Shown here: positions 34,191 to 42,246 of the stretch, one piece after another | How the letters are laid out: every line of letters starts with the position of its first letter | How positions within the stretch are numbered: position 1 is the stretch's first letter | Source of the DNA: Methylophilus rhizosphaerae | GTDB taxonomy: Bacteria > Pseudomonadota > Gammaproteobacteria > Burkholderiales > Methylophilaceae | Assembly (NCBI RefSeq): GCF_900100975.1 | Contig: NZ_FNFX01000001.1 | Span: 561,820 to 625,819, forward strand | Reading direction: 5' to 3' | DNA: 64,000 nucleotides | Notes under the pieces: model-generated | The model's database searches: none | What the model saw: the letters and a program-made list of their open reading frames with translations, nothing else | Told to the model about the DNA's origin: nothing | Program-made: the position numbers and the translations under genes

Positions 34191-34373
34191 TTACTTGGTT
34201 TGCGCAGTTTTTTTGTCAACCTCTTTTGGAGGATTGACCGCTGGCTGCGCGACAGCGTGTCTGGCAGTCCTGAGATGTTTTTTCATCCCAGCATGTTCCG
34301 GTGAAGCAGCGGGTTTTGCCATGGCAGCAAGAGAAACCAGCAAGCATGGCAATACAATGCATATTTTTCTCAT
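34191..34373 (-). CDS. Small secreted basic protein, function unknown
   Basis: A 60-residue protein too short for most gene finders. It has a clear signal peptide (MRKICIVLPCLLVSLAAMA, cleavage before KPAAS), leaving about 41 residues rich in Lys, Ala, His and Pro with one Met. ATG 34373 follows an excellent ribosome site (AAGGAGCGGTC). It is divergent from the response-regulator gene and shares its upstream region, so control by that two-component system is plausible. No homologue is recognised. Confidence 0.7.
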   Translation of the reverse strand: MRKICIVLPCLLVSLAAMAKPAASPEHAGMKKHLRTARHAVAQPAVNPPKEVDKKTAQTK

Positions 34374-34470
34374 GACCGCTCCTTCATTGATTCCTGGCTC
34401 GTTTTTCAACTATTTATCGCTCGGCGGATGACGTTCTGTCATGTCACGCTGCCACAATACGCCGCTCGCC

Positions 34471-34486
34471 TTACAGCCAACTTACA
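34471..34486 (+). promoter_or_regulatory. Direct-repeat operator candidate (TTACA-N6-TTACA)
   Basis: Two TTACA half-sites start at 34471 and 34482, eleven bases apart, i.e. one helical turn. Head-to-tail half-sites with this spacing are typical of OmpR/PhoB-type response regulators. It lies between the divergent secreted-peptide gene and the regulator gene, 61 bases upstream of the latter. Binding is not shown. Confidence 0.4.
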
Positions 34487-34546
34487 AAGGAGGAAAGGTC
34501 GCTAATTGGAGTACACTGCATGCGTCAATCATAATGGGTTCAAACC

Positions 34547-35224
34547 ATGCGATTATTAATTGTTGAAGATGACTTGGTCATCGCGAACGGGCTGGTGCGC
34601 GTACTCACACAGGCAGAATACGCGGTGGATCATGTGGCAGACGGCAAGCAGGCATTACGTGCCATCCAGGATGATGTCTACGACCTGGTGATTCTTGACC
34701 TGGGCCTTCCGGCCATGGATGGCGTACAAGTGCTCTCTCACCTGCGCCAGCAGGCCAACCCGGTCGCCGTCCTGATCCTGACTGCCCGGGAAGACATGGA
34801 AACCCGAGTGCAGGCGCTGGATCTGGGAGCAGATGACTTCCTGACCAAACCGTTCCATCTCGAAGAGCTGGAAGCCCGCGTACGTGCCCTGATCCGCCGC
34901 AGCAAGCTGGGCAATAACCTCCCCCTGCAATGTGGCAACCTTAGGCTGGATGTCCCCAATAAACTGGCCAGCATTAATGAGCTTGCCATTACCCTGTCTG
35001 CACGTGAATTGCATTTGCTGGAAACCCTGATGCTGCGCATGGGGAAAATCATTGCCAAAGAACAGATTATGGAATCGCTGTGCAACTGGGATGAATCGCT
35101 GGGCGACAATGCCATTGAGGTATATATCCACCGGCTACGCAAAAAAATCGAGCCCAGTGGCGCCCGTATCCGCACGGTACGTGGACTGGGGTATATGCTG
35201 GAAGCCGAGCATACCAATCTGTAA
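34547..35224 (+). CDS. OmpR/QseB-type response regulator
   Basis: A 225-residue two-domain regulator. The receiver (1-118) has the acidic pocket EDD near 7-9, phospho-acceptor Asp51 in LVILDLGLP, the Thr in LILTARED and Lys in FLTKPFH. The DNA-binding winged helix (125-222) ends with NAIEVYIHRLRKKIE and IRTVRGLGYML. The closest named type is QseB/PmrA-like. The stop and the kinase start share one base (TAATG), so regulator and kinase are coupled. Confidence 0.92.
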   Translation: MRLLIVEDDLVIANGLVRVLTQAEYAVDHVADGKQALRAIQDDVYDLVILDLGLPAMDGVQVLSHLRQQANPVAVLILTAREDMETRVQALDLGADDFLTKPFHLEELEARVRALIRRSKLGNNLPLQCGNLRLDVPNKLASINELAITLSARELHLLETLMLRMGKIIAKEQIMESLCNWDESLGDNAIEVYIHRLRKKIEPSGARIRTVRGLGYMLEAEHTNL

Positions 35225-36663
35225 TGGGACCACGCTCGCTTAAAAACCAGCTGCGTTTATGGTTGTTATTGCCCATGCTGGCCGTGCTGGGTATTTCAGC
35301 AGCCATTTACTATTCCCGCGCATTGCATTACGCCACCCAGGCCTATGACCAGGCCCTGTTGCGCACCGTCTTTGCGCTGGCTGACGAAGTGGTGGTAGAT
35401 GAACAGAACAAGGTCAACATTGAGTTGCCTGAAGTCGCCAGCCACTTGCTCAGCTACAACGAAGGTGATCGCGTTTACATCCGGGTCACAGGGCCGGACG
35501 GCAGGCTGGTATTCGGTGAAGCACACCTGCCACTCCCTGCAGTATCGCTGGCAGGCAATCAGCAGATGTTCTATGACAGTACCTACAAAGGCGAGCCTAT
35601 TCGCGCCGTAACCTTTGCCTTACCGGTCAGCGAGGCAGCCGATGCACGTAATATCCTGATCAGCATGGCAGAAACTACGGGCAAGCGGGATATGATGGTG
35701 ACGGAAATGGTGGAAGAGATGCTGCTGCCCCAGGTACTAATGATGATACTGGCCGCCATCGTTATCGAGCTGGGGATTTATTTTTCCCTCAAACCCATGC
35801 ACAGGCTGAAAAATGCCTTGCACAAGCGGTCTTATCGGGACCTGAGCCCGTTGAACACCAGCTCGCCCCCGCTGGAGTTGCAGCCAGTGGTGCAAGCCAT
35901 GAACGGGTTGTTCGAACGGGTTAAATCCGGCCAGGAACAGCAACAGCAATTTATCGCAGATGCCTCGCACCAGTTACGTACACCAATTGCCGGCCTGCAG
36001 GCGCAGGCCGAGCTGGCGTTACGCAGCCATCCGCCAGCAGAAATCAAAGAGCCGCTTGACTTCATGTTACGTAGCACAACCCGGCTATCGCATTTGATCC
36101 AGCGCCTGCTTAGTATGGCCAGGACCGATGCCGCCACCACGCAACTGAAATTGCAGCCAGTCTCCCTCACCGACATCATTTCTGAAGAATGCGCACGTTG
36201 GATCGGACCCGCCACCGACAAAGGGCTCGAGCTCGAGGTGCTGATTGAAACGCAACAGGATCATGTACTGGGCGATGCATTGATGCTGTCCGAAATGCTT
36301 AACAACCTGCTGGAAAATGCCATTCTGTACACGCCTAAACAAGGCCTGATCCAGATCCGGTTATGGCAGACCGGGAAATATTTATTGCTGCAAGTCACGG
36401 ATAGCGGCATAGGCATTCCTCCGGAACAGAATGCGCGCATCTTCGAGCGTTTTCACCGGCTGAATCCCAACCAGGGCAATGGTTGCGGCCTGGGATTGGC
36501 AATTGTTGCCGAAGTGGCTGAGCACCACAATGCCACAATCAACGTCAGTGCCGGACTGGAACATCCGCTAACACACGACACGGGCAGCCAGTTCACGGTA
36601 AAATTCGAGTGCTATGACGCCCTGTCTGAGAACACTCGCCCTGCAAGCACTGACCCTCAGTGA
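35224..36663 (+). CDS. Sensor histidine kinase (QseC-like)
   Basis: A 479-residue inner-membrane kinase: TM1 near residues 11-30, a periplasmic domain of about 130 residues, TM2 near 165-188 (VLMMILAAIVIELGIYF), then HisKA with phospho-acceptor His249 in ADASHQLRTP, and an ATPase domain with N-box NLLENAILYTP, G1 DSGIGIPPE and G2 GNGCGLGLAIV. The periplasmic domain is of the 2CSK_N/TctE-like sort, so its ligand may be a small molecule. The last 50 bases overlap the DUF455 gene. Confidence 0.92.
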   Translation: MGPRSLKNQLRLWLLLPMLAVLGISAAIYYSRALHYATQAYDQALLRTVFALADEVVVDEQNKVNIELPEVASHLLSYNEGDRVYIRVTGPDGRLVFGEAHLPLPAVSLAGNQQMFYDSTYKGEPIRAVTFALPVSEAADARNILISMAETTGKRDMMVTEMVEEMLLPQVLMMILAAIVIELGIYFSLKPMHRLKNALHKRSYRDLSPLNTSSPPLELQPVVQAMNGLFERVKSGQEQQQQFIADASHQLRTPIAGLQAQAELALRSHPPAEIKEPLDFMLRSTTRLSHLIQRLLSMARTDAATTQLKLQPVSLTDIISEECARWIGPATDKGLELEVLIETQQDHVLGDALMLSEMLNNLLENAILYTPKQGLIQIRLWQTGKYLLLQVTDSGIGIPPEQNARIFERFHRLNPNQGNGCGLGLAIVAEVAEHHNATINVSAGLEHPLTHDTGSQFTVKFECYDALSENTRPASTDPQ

Positions 36664-37420
36664 CCCGCAACTGAAATGCACCCAGGTACATTCCCTGTGG
36701 GAGAGCCAACGTGCCGGTATTTTGCCATTGGACCCGACACTGCAATTAGTGGCTGGAACACAGATTCCCGGCCGGCCTTTACGTCCGGCATTAGTCCCGC
36801 CCAGGCAAGTCCAGCGCCGGGCCATGAATACTGTCGAAGGCCGTGCCGCCCTGATTCATGCGCTCGCCCATATCGAATTCAATGCGATCAACCTGGCACT
36901 GGATGCTGTCTGGCGATTTGCCGGCATGCCGGCGGATTATTACAGTGACTGGCTGCTGGTAGCCAAAGAAGAGGCGTATCACTTCACATTGCTGCAAGAG
37001 CACCTGCGAACACTGGGATTTGGTTATGGCGACTTTGATGGCCATAACAGTTTGTGGGAAATGGTCGAAAAAACCCGATCCGACGTATTGGCCCGTATGG
37101 CACTGGTGCCAAGAACCATGGAAGCAAGAGGGCTGGACGCCAGCCCGCCACTGAAGCAAAAACTGGCACAGGCCGGTGACCATGCCGCCGCCGCGATTCT
37201 GGATATTATCCTGCGTGATGAAATCGGCCATGTCGCCATTGGTAACCGCTGGTTCCAGTATTTATGCGATCAGCGTGGCCTGGATATCGTCACCGAGTTT
37301 GAAGCATTGTGCCAGCAATACCAGGCACCAAAACTGCGGCCACCCTTTAATATGGAAGCACGTAAACTGGCTGGTTTTACCGAAGCAGAGCTTGCCTATT
37401 TAAACGCAGAGCCATTCTGA
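36614..37420 (+). CDS. DUF455 ferritin-like protein
   Basis: A 268-residue helical protein of the DUF455 family, which has a ferritin-like fold. Candidate di-metal ligands lie in HIEFNAINLALDA, KEEAYHFTLLQEHL and RDEIGHVAIGNRWF, with E-x-x-H patterns in the last two. The family has been associated with rhamnose or tRNA-related genes in some genomes, but no function is settled. ATG 36614 lies inside the 3' end of the histidine kinase gene, and the N-terminal LRTLALQALTLSDP fits the family start, so the 50-base overlap appears real. Confidence 0.85.
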   Translation: MTPCLRTLALQALTLSDPQLKCTQVHSLWESQRAGILPLDPTLQLVAGTQIPGRPLRPALVPPRQVQRRAMNTVEGRAALIHALAHIEFNAINLALDAVWRFAGMPADYYSDWLLVAKEEAYHFTLLQEHLRTLGFGYGDFDGHNSLWEMVEKTRSDVLARMALVPRTMEARGLDASPPLKQKLAQAGDHAAAAILDIILRDEIGHVAIGNRWFQYLCDQRGLDIVTEFEALCQQYQAPKLRPPFNMEARKLAGFTEAELAYLNAEPF

Positions 37421-37426
37421 GCCAGA

Positions 37427-37663
37427 TTAAACAGGCCTTTTGGGCGGAAGATGGCGGAAAGTGATACGGCCTTTTTCCATGTCGTATGGCGACATTTCAA
37501 TGGTGATTTTATCACCTGCCAGAATACGTATTTTATGTTTGCGCATTTTGCCTCCGGTATAAGCAATCAGGCGATGCCCATTGTCCAGCGTGACACGATA
37601 ACGTGCATCCGGCAATATCTCGGTCACTGCGCCCTGCATTTCAATCAACTCTTCTTTAGCCAT
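37427..37663 (-). CDS. infA: Translation initiation factor IF-1
   Basis: Small OB-fold factor that binds the ribosomal A site during initiation. The 78 residues carry the IF-1 pattern [33 protein letters not shown] and [13 protein letters not shown]. It is of the betaproteobacterial variant type with a C-terminal PPKRPV tail. Betaproteobacteria often have a second infA in the ribosomal protein cluster, which is outside this window. It lies just downstream of the cold-shock gene, with a terminator between them. Confidence 0.95.
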   Translation of the reverse strand: MAKEELIEMQGAVTEILPDARYRVTLDNGHRLIAYTGGKMRKHKIRILAGDKITIEMSPYDMEKGRITFRHLPPKRPV

Positions 37664-37684
37664 CCGGTATCCTTAAAATAAAAA

Positions 37685-37710
37685 CAAAAAAGCCCGTACA
37701 CACGGGCTTT
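37685..37710 (-). terminator. Terminator downstream of the cold-shock gene
   Basis: Stem AAAGCCCGT/ACGGGCTTT, four-base loop; the minus-strand reading ends in a T-run, so it ends the cspA transcript. infA begins 20 bases further on the same strand and so probably uses its own promoter or read-through. Confidence 0.85.
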
Positions 37711-37742
37711 ATAGCGGGTGTTACTCACCCAAACACACGCAT

Positions 37743-37949
37743 TTAGGCAATGATTTGAATTGCCGACGCTTGTTTACCCTTAGGGCCGGTAGTTTCTTCA
37801 TAAGAAACGCGCTGATTATCTGCAAGGCTTTTGAAACCGGCAGATTGAATGGCTGAGAAATGCGCAAACAAATCATCACCACCTTGATCCGGGGTAATAA
37901 AACCAAAACCTTTTGCATCGTTAAACCACTTTACAATACCTGTTGCCAT
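37743..37949 (-). CDS. cspA: Cold-shock protein (CspA family)
   Basis: A 68-residue OB-fold RNA chaperone. RNP1 (KGFGFITP) near 13-20 and RNP2 (DLFAHFS) near 27-33 are intact. The start follows AAGGAAATTCAT. The gene is preceded by an intergenic stretch of 292 bases that contains a consensus -10 element, implying an untranslated leader of about 150 bases, as in cold-regulated csp genes. Confidence 0.95.
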   Translation of the reverse strand: MATGIVKWFNDAKGFGFITPDQGGDDLFAHFSAIQSAGFKSLADNQRVSYEETTGPKGKQASAIQIIA

Positions 37950-38109
37950 ATGAATTTCCTTAAATAATGAAAGGGTTTCCCCTATTTAGGGCGAGGGTCA
38001 AGGTAGCGGGATTAACGATAGAACCGAAAGATAACACCAGAGAAAACAACAATGCTTGAACTTCGCGTGAGTACACTATGCGCCTTAAACTCAACAATAG
38101 CAAACATTA

Positions 38110-38135
38110 ATTATAAAAAAATGAAAATAAATCAA
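38110..38135 (-). promoter_or_regulatory. Candidate cspA promoter with long leader
   Basis: On the minus strand a perfect TATAAT (38110-38115) lies 14 bases from TTGATT (38130-38135); the spacing is short but the sequence is AT-rich as in strong promoters. Initiation near 38103 would give a leader of about 150 bases. The rest of 37950-38241 holds no gene that I can support. Confidence 0.45.
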
Positions 38136-38241
38136 TGATTTACTTCACTCTACAGCCTGTTGAGCCTGCCATGCCGGAGCAAAACCCCCGTTAGCGGCCA
38201 AACTGCGTTCAGACTATTGGCACCGTATCCGGCAAAAAATC

Positions 38242-39087
38242 TCAGACTGATATCATTAACAAGTTTGCCACACCATCCAGCCCGACGATATTCAATGCGT
38301 ACCTGGCTTGCTGTTGTACCACCGGTTTGGCATGGTAGGCCACGCCGACTTCAGCGGCTGCCATCATCTTCAAATCGTTGGCGCCATCACCAATGGCGAT
38401 AGTCTGCCTGGCAGTTAATCCAAGCCGGTCACGCAGCTTGATCAACTCATCGGCCTTACGCTGTGCATCGACAATATCGCCCAATATTTGACCGGTGAGC
38501 TTGCCATCCATAATTTCCAGTGTATTGGAAACGGCATAATCCAGCCCCAGGGTTTGTTTGACATAATTGGCAAACACGGTAAAACCACCCGACACCACCA
38601 TGGTTTTAATGCCTTGTTGTTTACAGAGTTCAATCCAATGCTGGACGCCAGGATTAAATTTCAACCTTTCATCTATCACACGCTGTAGCGCTGTTTCTGG
38701 CAGCCCTTTGAGCAAGGCGACCCGTTTGCGCAAACTGGCAGAAAAATCCAGTTCGCCGCGCATGGCGGCTTCGGTGATTTCGGCCACCTGCGGCTTGAGG
38801 TTCATCATGTCGGCAATTTCATCAATGCACTCAATCGAAATCAGCGTGGAATCCATATCCATCACGCACAGCCCCATTTTCTGCAAGCGGTGCGCGTCTG
38901 CCACCAGCGCACAATCTATCTGTTGTGCAGCACAAAAGGCTTTCACCTCTACATATTCATTTTCGGCCACGGGCAAGTAATAGGCATGTTCCGCAATTTG
39001 CACAAACTGGGTATAGCCACCGATCAGGCCGTGAATATGAGTGAGATGTGCCATGCTGATGGCAGGGCCTTGAACCACTAAACGCAT
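38242..39087 (-). CDS. serB: Phosphoserine phosphatase
   Basis: Final step of serine synthesis. The 281-residue protein has an N-terminal domain resembling a degenerate ACT fold (about 1-80) and a HAD phosphatase domain with the nucleophile motif DMDSTLI near 88-94, SGGF in the middle and the metal motif GDGANDLKMM late. The start ATG 39087 replaces a longer frame with an unrelated N-terminus. It is divergent from the membrane haem protein. A clear terminator is not seen. Confidence 0.95.
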   Translation of the reverse strand: MRLVVQGPAISMAHLTHIHGLIGGYTQFVQIAEHAYYLPVAENEYVEVKAFCAAQQIDCALVADAHRLQKMGLCVMDMDSTLISIECIDEIADMMNLKPQVAEITEAAMRGELDFSASLRKRVALLKGLPETALQRVIDERLKFNPGVQHWIELCKQQGIKTMVVSGGFTVFANYVKQTLGLDYAVSNTLEIMDGKLTGQILGDIVDAQRKADELIKLRDRLGLTARQTIAIGDGANDLKMMAAAEVGVAYHAKPVVQQQARYALNIVGLDGVANLLMISV

Positions 39088-39187
39088 GATGAAACCATCT
39101 GGAAAATGAAAGGCTGGATTATACCAGTGGAAGCTATCCACTTCCGACTTGTTCAGTATTTGGGCGCATTTGTATTACAGAATTAAT

Positions 39188-39207
39188 GCAAGCAATGGTA
39201 TGCTTGC
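39188..39207. promoter_or_regulatory. Inverted repeat in the serB/haem-protein intergenic region
   Basis: GCAAGCA (39188-39194) and TGCTTGC (39201-39207) are perfect complements separated by six bases; the flanks AATGC and GCATT extend the symmetry loosely. It lies 54 bases before the start of the membrane haem protein. Possible operator or leader hairpin; no regulator is assigned. Confidence 0.35.
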
Positions 39208-39260
39208 CAGCATTTAAAGCGTTCGACGTTGCAATTTCTTTTTGAATATCAGGAAAAGTA

Positions 39261-40031
39261 ATGAAACAAGATACTCAACCCTTGCCATGGTTAAACCTTC
39301 CCAACCTGCCACTGCCGCTGAAAGCCCTGTTTGTCGGTTATTTACTGGTGATAGGCATAGGTTTGTGCATGGCCGGCCTGCAAATCATGCTGACGCACGG
39401 GATGGCAGATGGCAAGTTCGGTTTATCCGTCAATGATATTGTGTATAGCTATTATGGTGACCGTAGCGGCACCAAACTAGCCAGCAAGCTCAATGGCTCC
39501 ATGTCAGACAAGGCACCGCTGGAAGTACGCGAAGACATTATCAAATGGGCGCAACTGGGGGCGCCGCAAGACCAGTGGGAATCACACTACAAACAGATTT
39601 TTGCCCAGCACTGTGTCATGTGCCACAGCAATATTCCTGGTATTCCGGACTTTACCAAGTATGAAGAAGTGAAAGCCCGTGCCGAAGTGAATGAAGGGGC
39701 GACCATCAGCGGCCTGACCCGTGTATCCCATATCCATTTGTTTGGCATCAGTTTTATCTTCTTTTTTATCGGCCTGATCTTCAGCTTTGCCGTGCATGTC
39801 CCCAAAATGGCCAAAATCATTGCCATTGCTTTCCCGTTCGCTTTCCTGATTGTGGACGTGATGTCTTGGTGGCTGACCAAATGGTCACCGCACTTTGCCT
39901 GGCTGACCATTATCGGCGGCATCGGTTATAGTCTGGCCTCCACCTATATGTGGGTCGTCAGCATGTACCAGATGCTGATCCTGCCACGCAATGGCAAAAT
40001 CTATGGCAATGCCTGGGCACAAGATCTGTAG
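39261..40031 (+). CDS. Membrane-anchored c-type haem protein, function unknown
   Basis: A 256-residue integral membrane protein. One segment near residues 20-43 (LFVGYLLVIGIGLCMAGLQIML) is followed by a soluble domain carrying one haem c motif CVMCH at 118-122, then about four further segments (for example LFGISFIFFFIGLIFSFAV and IIAIAFPFAFLIVDVM). The haem domain should face the periplasm. The stretch ITRVSHIHLFGISF includes His residues in the membrane that could bind a second haem; this is speculation. It stands alone between serB and sucC, with its own terminator. Confidence 0.78.
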   Translation: MKQDTQPLPWLNLPNLPLPLKALFVGYLLVIGIGLCMAGLQIMLTHGMADGKFGLSVNDIVYSYYGDRSGTKLASKLNGSMSDKAPLEVREDIIKWAQLGAPQDQWESHYKQIFAQHCVMCHSNIPGIPDFTKYEEVKARAEVNEGATISGLTRVSHIHLFGISFIFFFIGLIFSFAVHVPKMAKIIAIAFPFAFLIVDVMSWWLTKWSPHFAWLTIIGGIGYSLASTYMWVVSMYQMLILPRNGKIYGNAWAQDL

Positions 40032-40048
40032 TACACGACAGGCACGGC

Positions 40049-40079
40049 AAAAAACCGCATGGGAACATGCGGTTTTTTT
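40049..40079 (+). terminator. Terminator after the membrane haem protein
   Basis: Thirteen-base-pair stem AAAAAACCGCATG/CATGCGGTTTTTT with a GGAA loop. It closes this gene before sucC. Confidence 0.9.
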
Positions 40080-40149
40080 ATTTGCAGTCTGGCGTTGCCG
40101 GGGTATTTGCGCGAAAATAGCAGCTTAATCACAAAAACAGTTTATCTTC

Positions 40150-41346
40150 ATGAATCTGCACGAATATCAGGCCAAACACTTACTGCAAAAGTACGGTTTG
40201 GCGACCCCGACCGGCCTGGTCGTTCAATCCGAAGAAGCCGCTGCAGCCGCCACCAAAGAGCTGGGCGGTGATGCCTGGGTGGTGAAAGCGCAGGTACACG
40301 CAGGTGGCCGTGGCAAAGCAGGCGGCGTCAAAGTGGTAAAGTCAGCGCTGGAAGCCCAGACGGTGGCTGGCAGCCTGCTGGGCAAACACCTGGTGACTTA
40401 CCAGAATGCGCCTGACGGCCAACCCGTACACCAGGTGCTGGTGGAACAAACGCTGCCGATTGCACGTGAACTGTATTTGTCCATGCTGGTAGACCGCAGC
40501 CTTGAGCGCGTAGTGATGGTTGCCTCCAGTGCCGGCGGCATGGATATTGAAGAAATTGCGGCAACCCAACCGGAAAAGATCCTGCAGGAAGTCTGCGACC
40601 CGCTCAACGGACTGGTGGATTACCAGGCACGTAACCTGGCCTTTGGCCTGGGCTTGAGTGGTGACCAGATTGCCGCATTCACCAAACTGGCCAAAGGCTT
40701 GTACAAACTGTTCAAGGATAACGATTTATCCCTGCTGGAAATCAATCCGCTAATTGTCACCACCGATGGCAAACTGGTCGCGCTGGATTGCAAAATGATC
40801 GTTGACGATAACGCGCTCTACCGCCAGAAACCGTTTGCCGAGATCCGCGACTGGTCACAGGATGACGCCAAGGAAGCCGAAGCGCATCACAGTGGCCTGA
40901 ACTATATTGCCCTGAATGGCAATATCGGCTGCATGGTCAACGGTGCTGGCCTGGCCATGGCGACCATGGACCTGATCAAACTGCATGGCGGCATGCCTGC
41001 CAACTTCCTGGATGTTGGTGGTGGCGCAACGGCGGAAACCGTCACCAAAGCCTTCAAAATCATCCTGGCGGACCAGAATGTCAAAGCCATCCTGGTCAAT
41101 ATTTTCGGCGGTATCATGCGTTGCGACATTATTGCCACCGGCATTATCACGGCCGTGAAAGAGGTCGGTATGACCATTCCCGTGGTGGTGCGCCTGGAAG
41201 GCACCAATGTCGAGCTCGGCAAACAAATGCTGCGCGACAGCGGGCTCAATATCATCTCGGCAGAAGGACTGACCGATGCTGCCCAGCAAGCCGTGAAAGC
41301 AGTCAAGGCAATAGCCGATACAGCAATAGTCAGTGAAGGTGTGTAG
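40150..41346 (+). CDS. sucC: Succinyl-CoA synthetase beta subunit
   Basis: ATP-grasp subunit that binds nucleotide and succinate. It starts with the family signature [16 protein letters not shown], then [18 protein letters not shown], and later [19 protein letters not shown] and [11 protein letters not shown]. At 398 residues it is slightly longer than the 388-residue Escherichia coli protein. The paralogous malate-CoA ligase MtkA is similar; the residues around [13 protein letters not shown] and the nearby sucD favour SucC. sucD follows by two bases. Confidence 0.92.
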   Translation: MNLHEYQAKHLLQKYGLATPTGLVVQSEEAAAAATKELGGDAWVVKAQVHAGGRGKAGGVKVVKSALEAQTVAGSLLGKHLVTYQNAPDGQPVHQVLVEQTLPIARELYLSMLVDRSLERVVMVASSAGGMDIEEIAATQPEKILQEVCDPLNGLVDYQARNLAFGLGLSGDQIAAFTKLAKGLYKLFKDNDLSLLEINPLIVTTDGKLVALDCKMIVDDNALYRQKPFAEIRDWSQDDAKEAEAHHSGLNYIALNGNIGCMVNGAGLAMATMDLIKLHGGMPANFLDVGGGATAETVTKAFKIILADQNVKAILVNIFGGIMRCDIIATGIITAVKEVGMTIPVVVRLEGTNVELGKQMLRDSGLNIISAEGLTDAAQQAVKAVKAIADTAIVSEGV

Positions 41347-41348
41347 TC

Positions 41349-42230
41349 ATGGCGATTCTAGTCAATAAAAATACCAAAGTATTGTGCCAGGGCTTCACCG
41401 GGAAACAGGGCACATTCCATTCAGAACAGGCGCTGGCTTATGGTACGCAAATGGTAGGTGGGGTCACGCCAGGCAAAGGCGGGCAACAACACTTGAACCT
41501 GCCCGTGTTTAACACCATGCGCGAAGCCGTAAAAGAAACCCAGGCCAATGCCAGCGTGATTTACGTACCGCCACCATTTGCAGCAGATTCCATCCTGGAA
41601 GCCGCAGATGCCGGCATTGAACTGGTTGTCTGTATCACCGAAGGCATCCCGGCGCTGGATATGCTGAATGTAAAAGCCGCCCTGCGTGCCAATGGCACCA
41701 AGCTGATCGGGCCAAACTGCCCGGGCGTGATTACGCCGGACGAATGCAAAATCGGCATCATGCCTGGCAGTATCCATCAACGCGGTAAAGTCGGCGTGGT
41801 TTCCCGCTCCGGCACGCTGACGTATGAGGCGGTGCACCAAACCACTGCGCTCGGCTTAGGTCAAACGACCTGTGTCGGCATTGGTGGCGACCCGATCAAA
41901 GGCTTGAACTTTATTGAGTGCCTGGAACTCTTTCAGAAAGACCCCGAAACGGAAGCGATCATCATGGTGGGTGAAATTGGTGGCAGCGATGAAGAAGCTG
42001 CCGCGGACTTTATCAAGCATCACGTGACCAAACCAGTCGCAGCCTACATTGCCGGCCTGACCGCTCCCAAAGGCAAGCGCATGGGCCATGCCGGCGCGAT
42101 TATCTCGGGCGGCTCAGGCCGTGCCGAAGACAAGATTGCCGCGCTGGAAGCGGCTGGCTGCGTAGTCGCCGACTCTCCTGCAGGTTTGGGCGAAGCGGTA
42201 CTGGCGGCCATTCAACGTGCGGGTAAGTAA
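41349..42230 (+). CDS. sucD: Succinyl-CoA synthetase alpha subunit
   Basis: CoA-binding and phosphohistidine subunit. The 293 residues match the family: [17 protein letters not shown] near 12-28, [34 protein letters not shown], and the active-site histidine segment [11 protein letters not shown]. sucC lies two bases upstream. The next gene, an ankyrin protein, has an ATG 17 bases downstream behind CAGGAGA, suggesting cotranscription. Confidence 0.94.
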   Translation: MAILVNKNTKVLCQGFTGKQGTFHSEQALAYGTQMVGGVTPGKGGQQHLNLPVFNTMREAVKETQANASVIYVPPPFAADSILEAADAGIELVVCITEGIPALDMLNVKAALRANGTKLIGPNCPGVITPDECKIGIMPGSIHQRGKVGVVSRSGTLTYEAVHQTTALGLGQTTCVGIGGDPIKGLNFIECLELFQKDPETEAIIMVGEIGGSDEEAAADFIKHHVTKPVAAYIAGLTAPKGKRMGHAGAIISGGSGRAEDKIAALEAAGCVVADSPAGLGEAVLAAIQRAGK

Positions 42231-42246
42231 CCTCTCAGGAGACAGC

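Noticed and set aside
37950-38241. Possible small gene in the 292-base gap upstream of cspA
   Set aside because: No frame with a credible start and ribosome site; the AT-rich promoter and leader explain it better.
40150-41346. Malate-CoA ligase MtkA instead of SucC
   Set aside because: Similar family, but the N-terminus and several conserved stretches fit SucC, and no serine-cycle genes accompany it.
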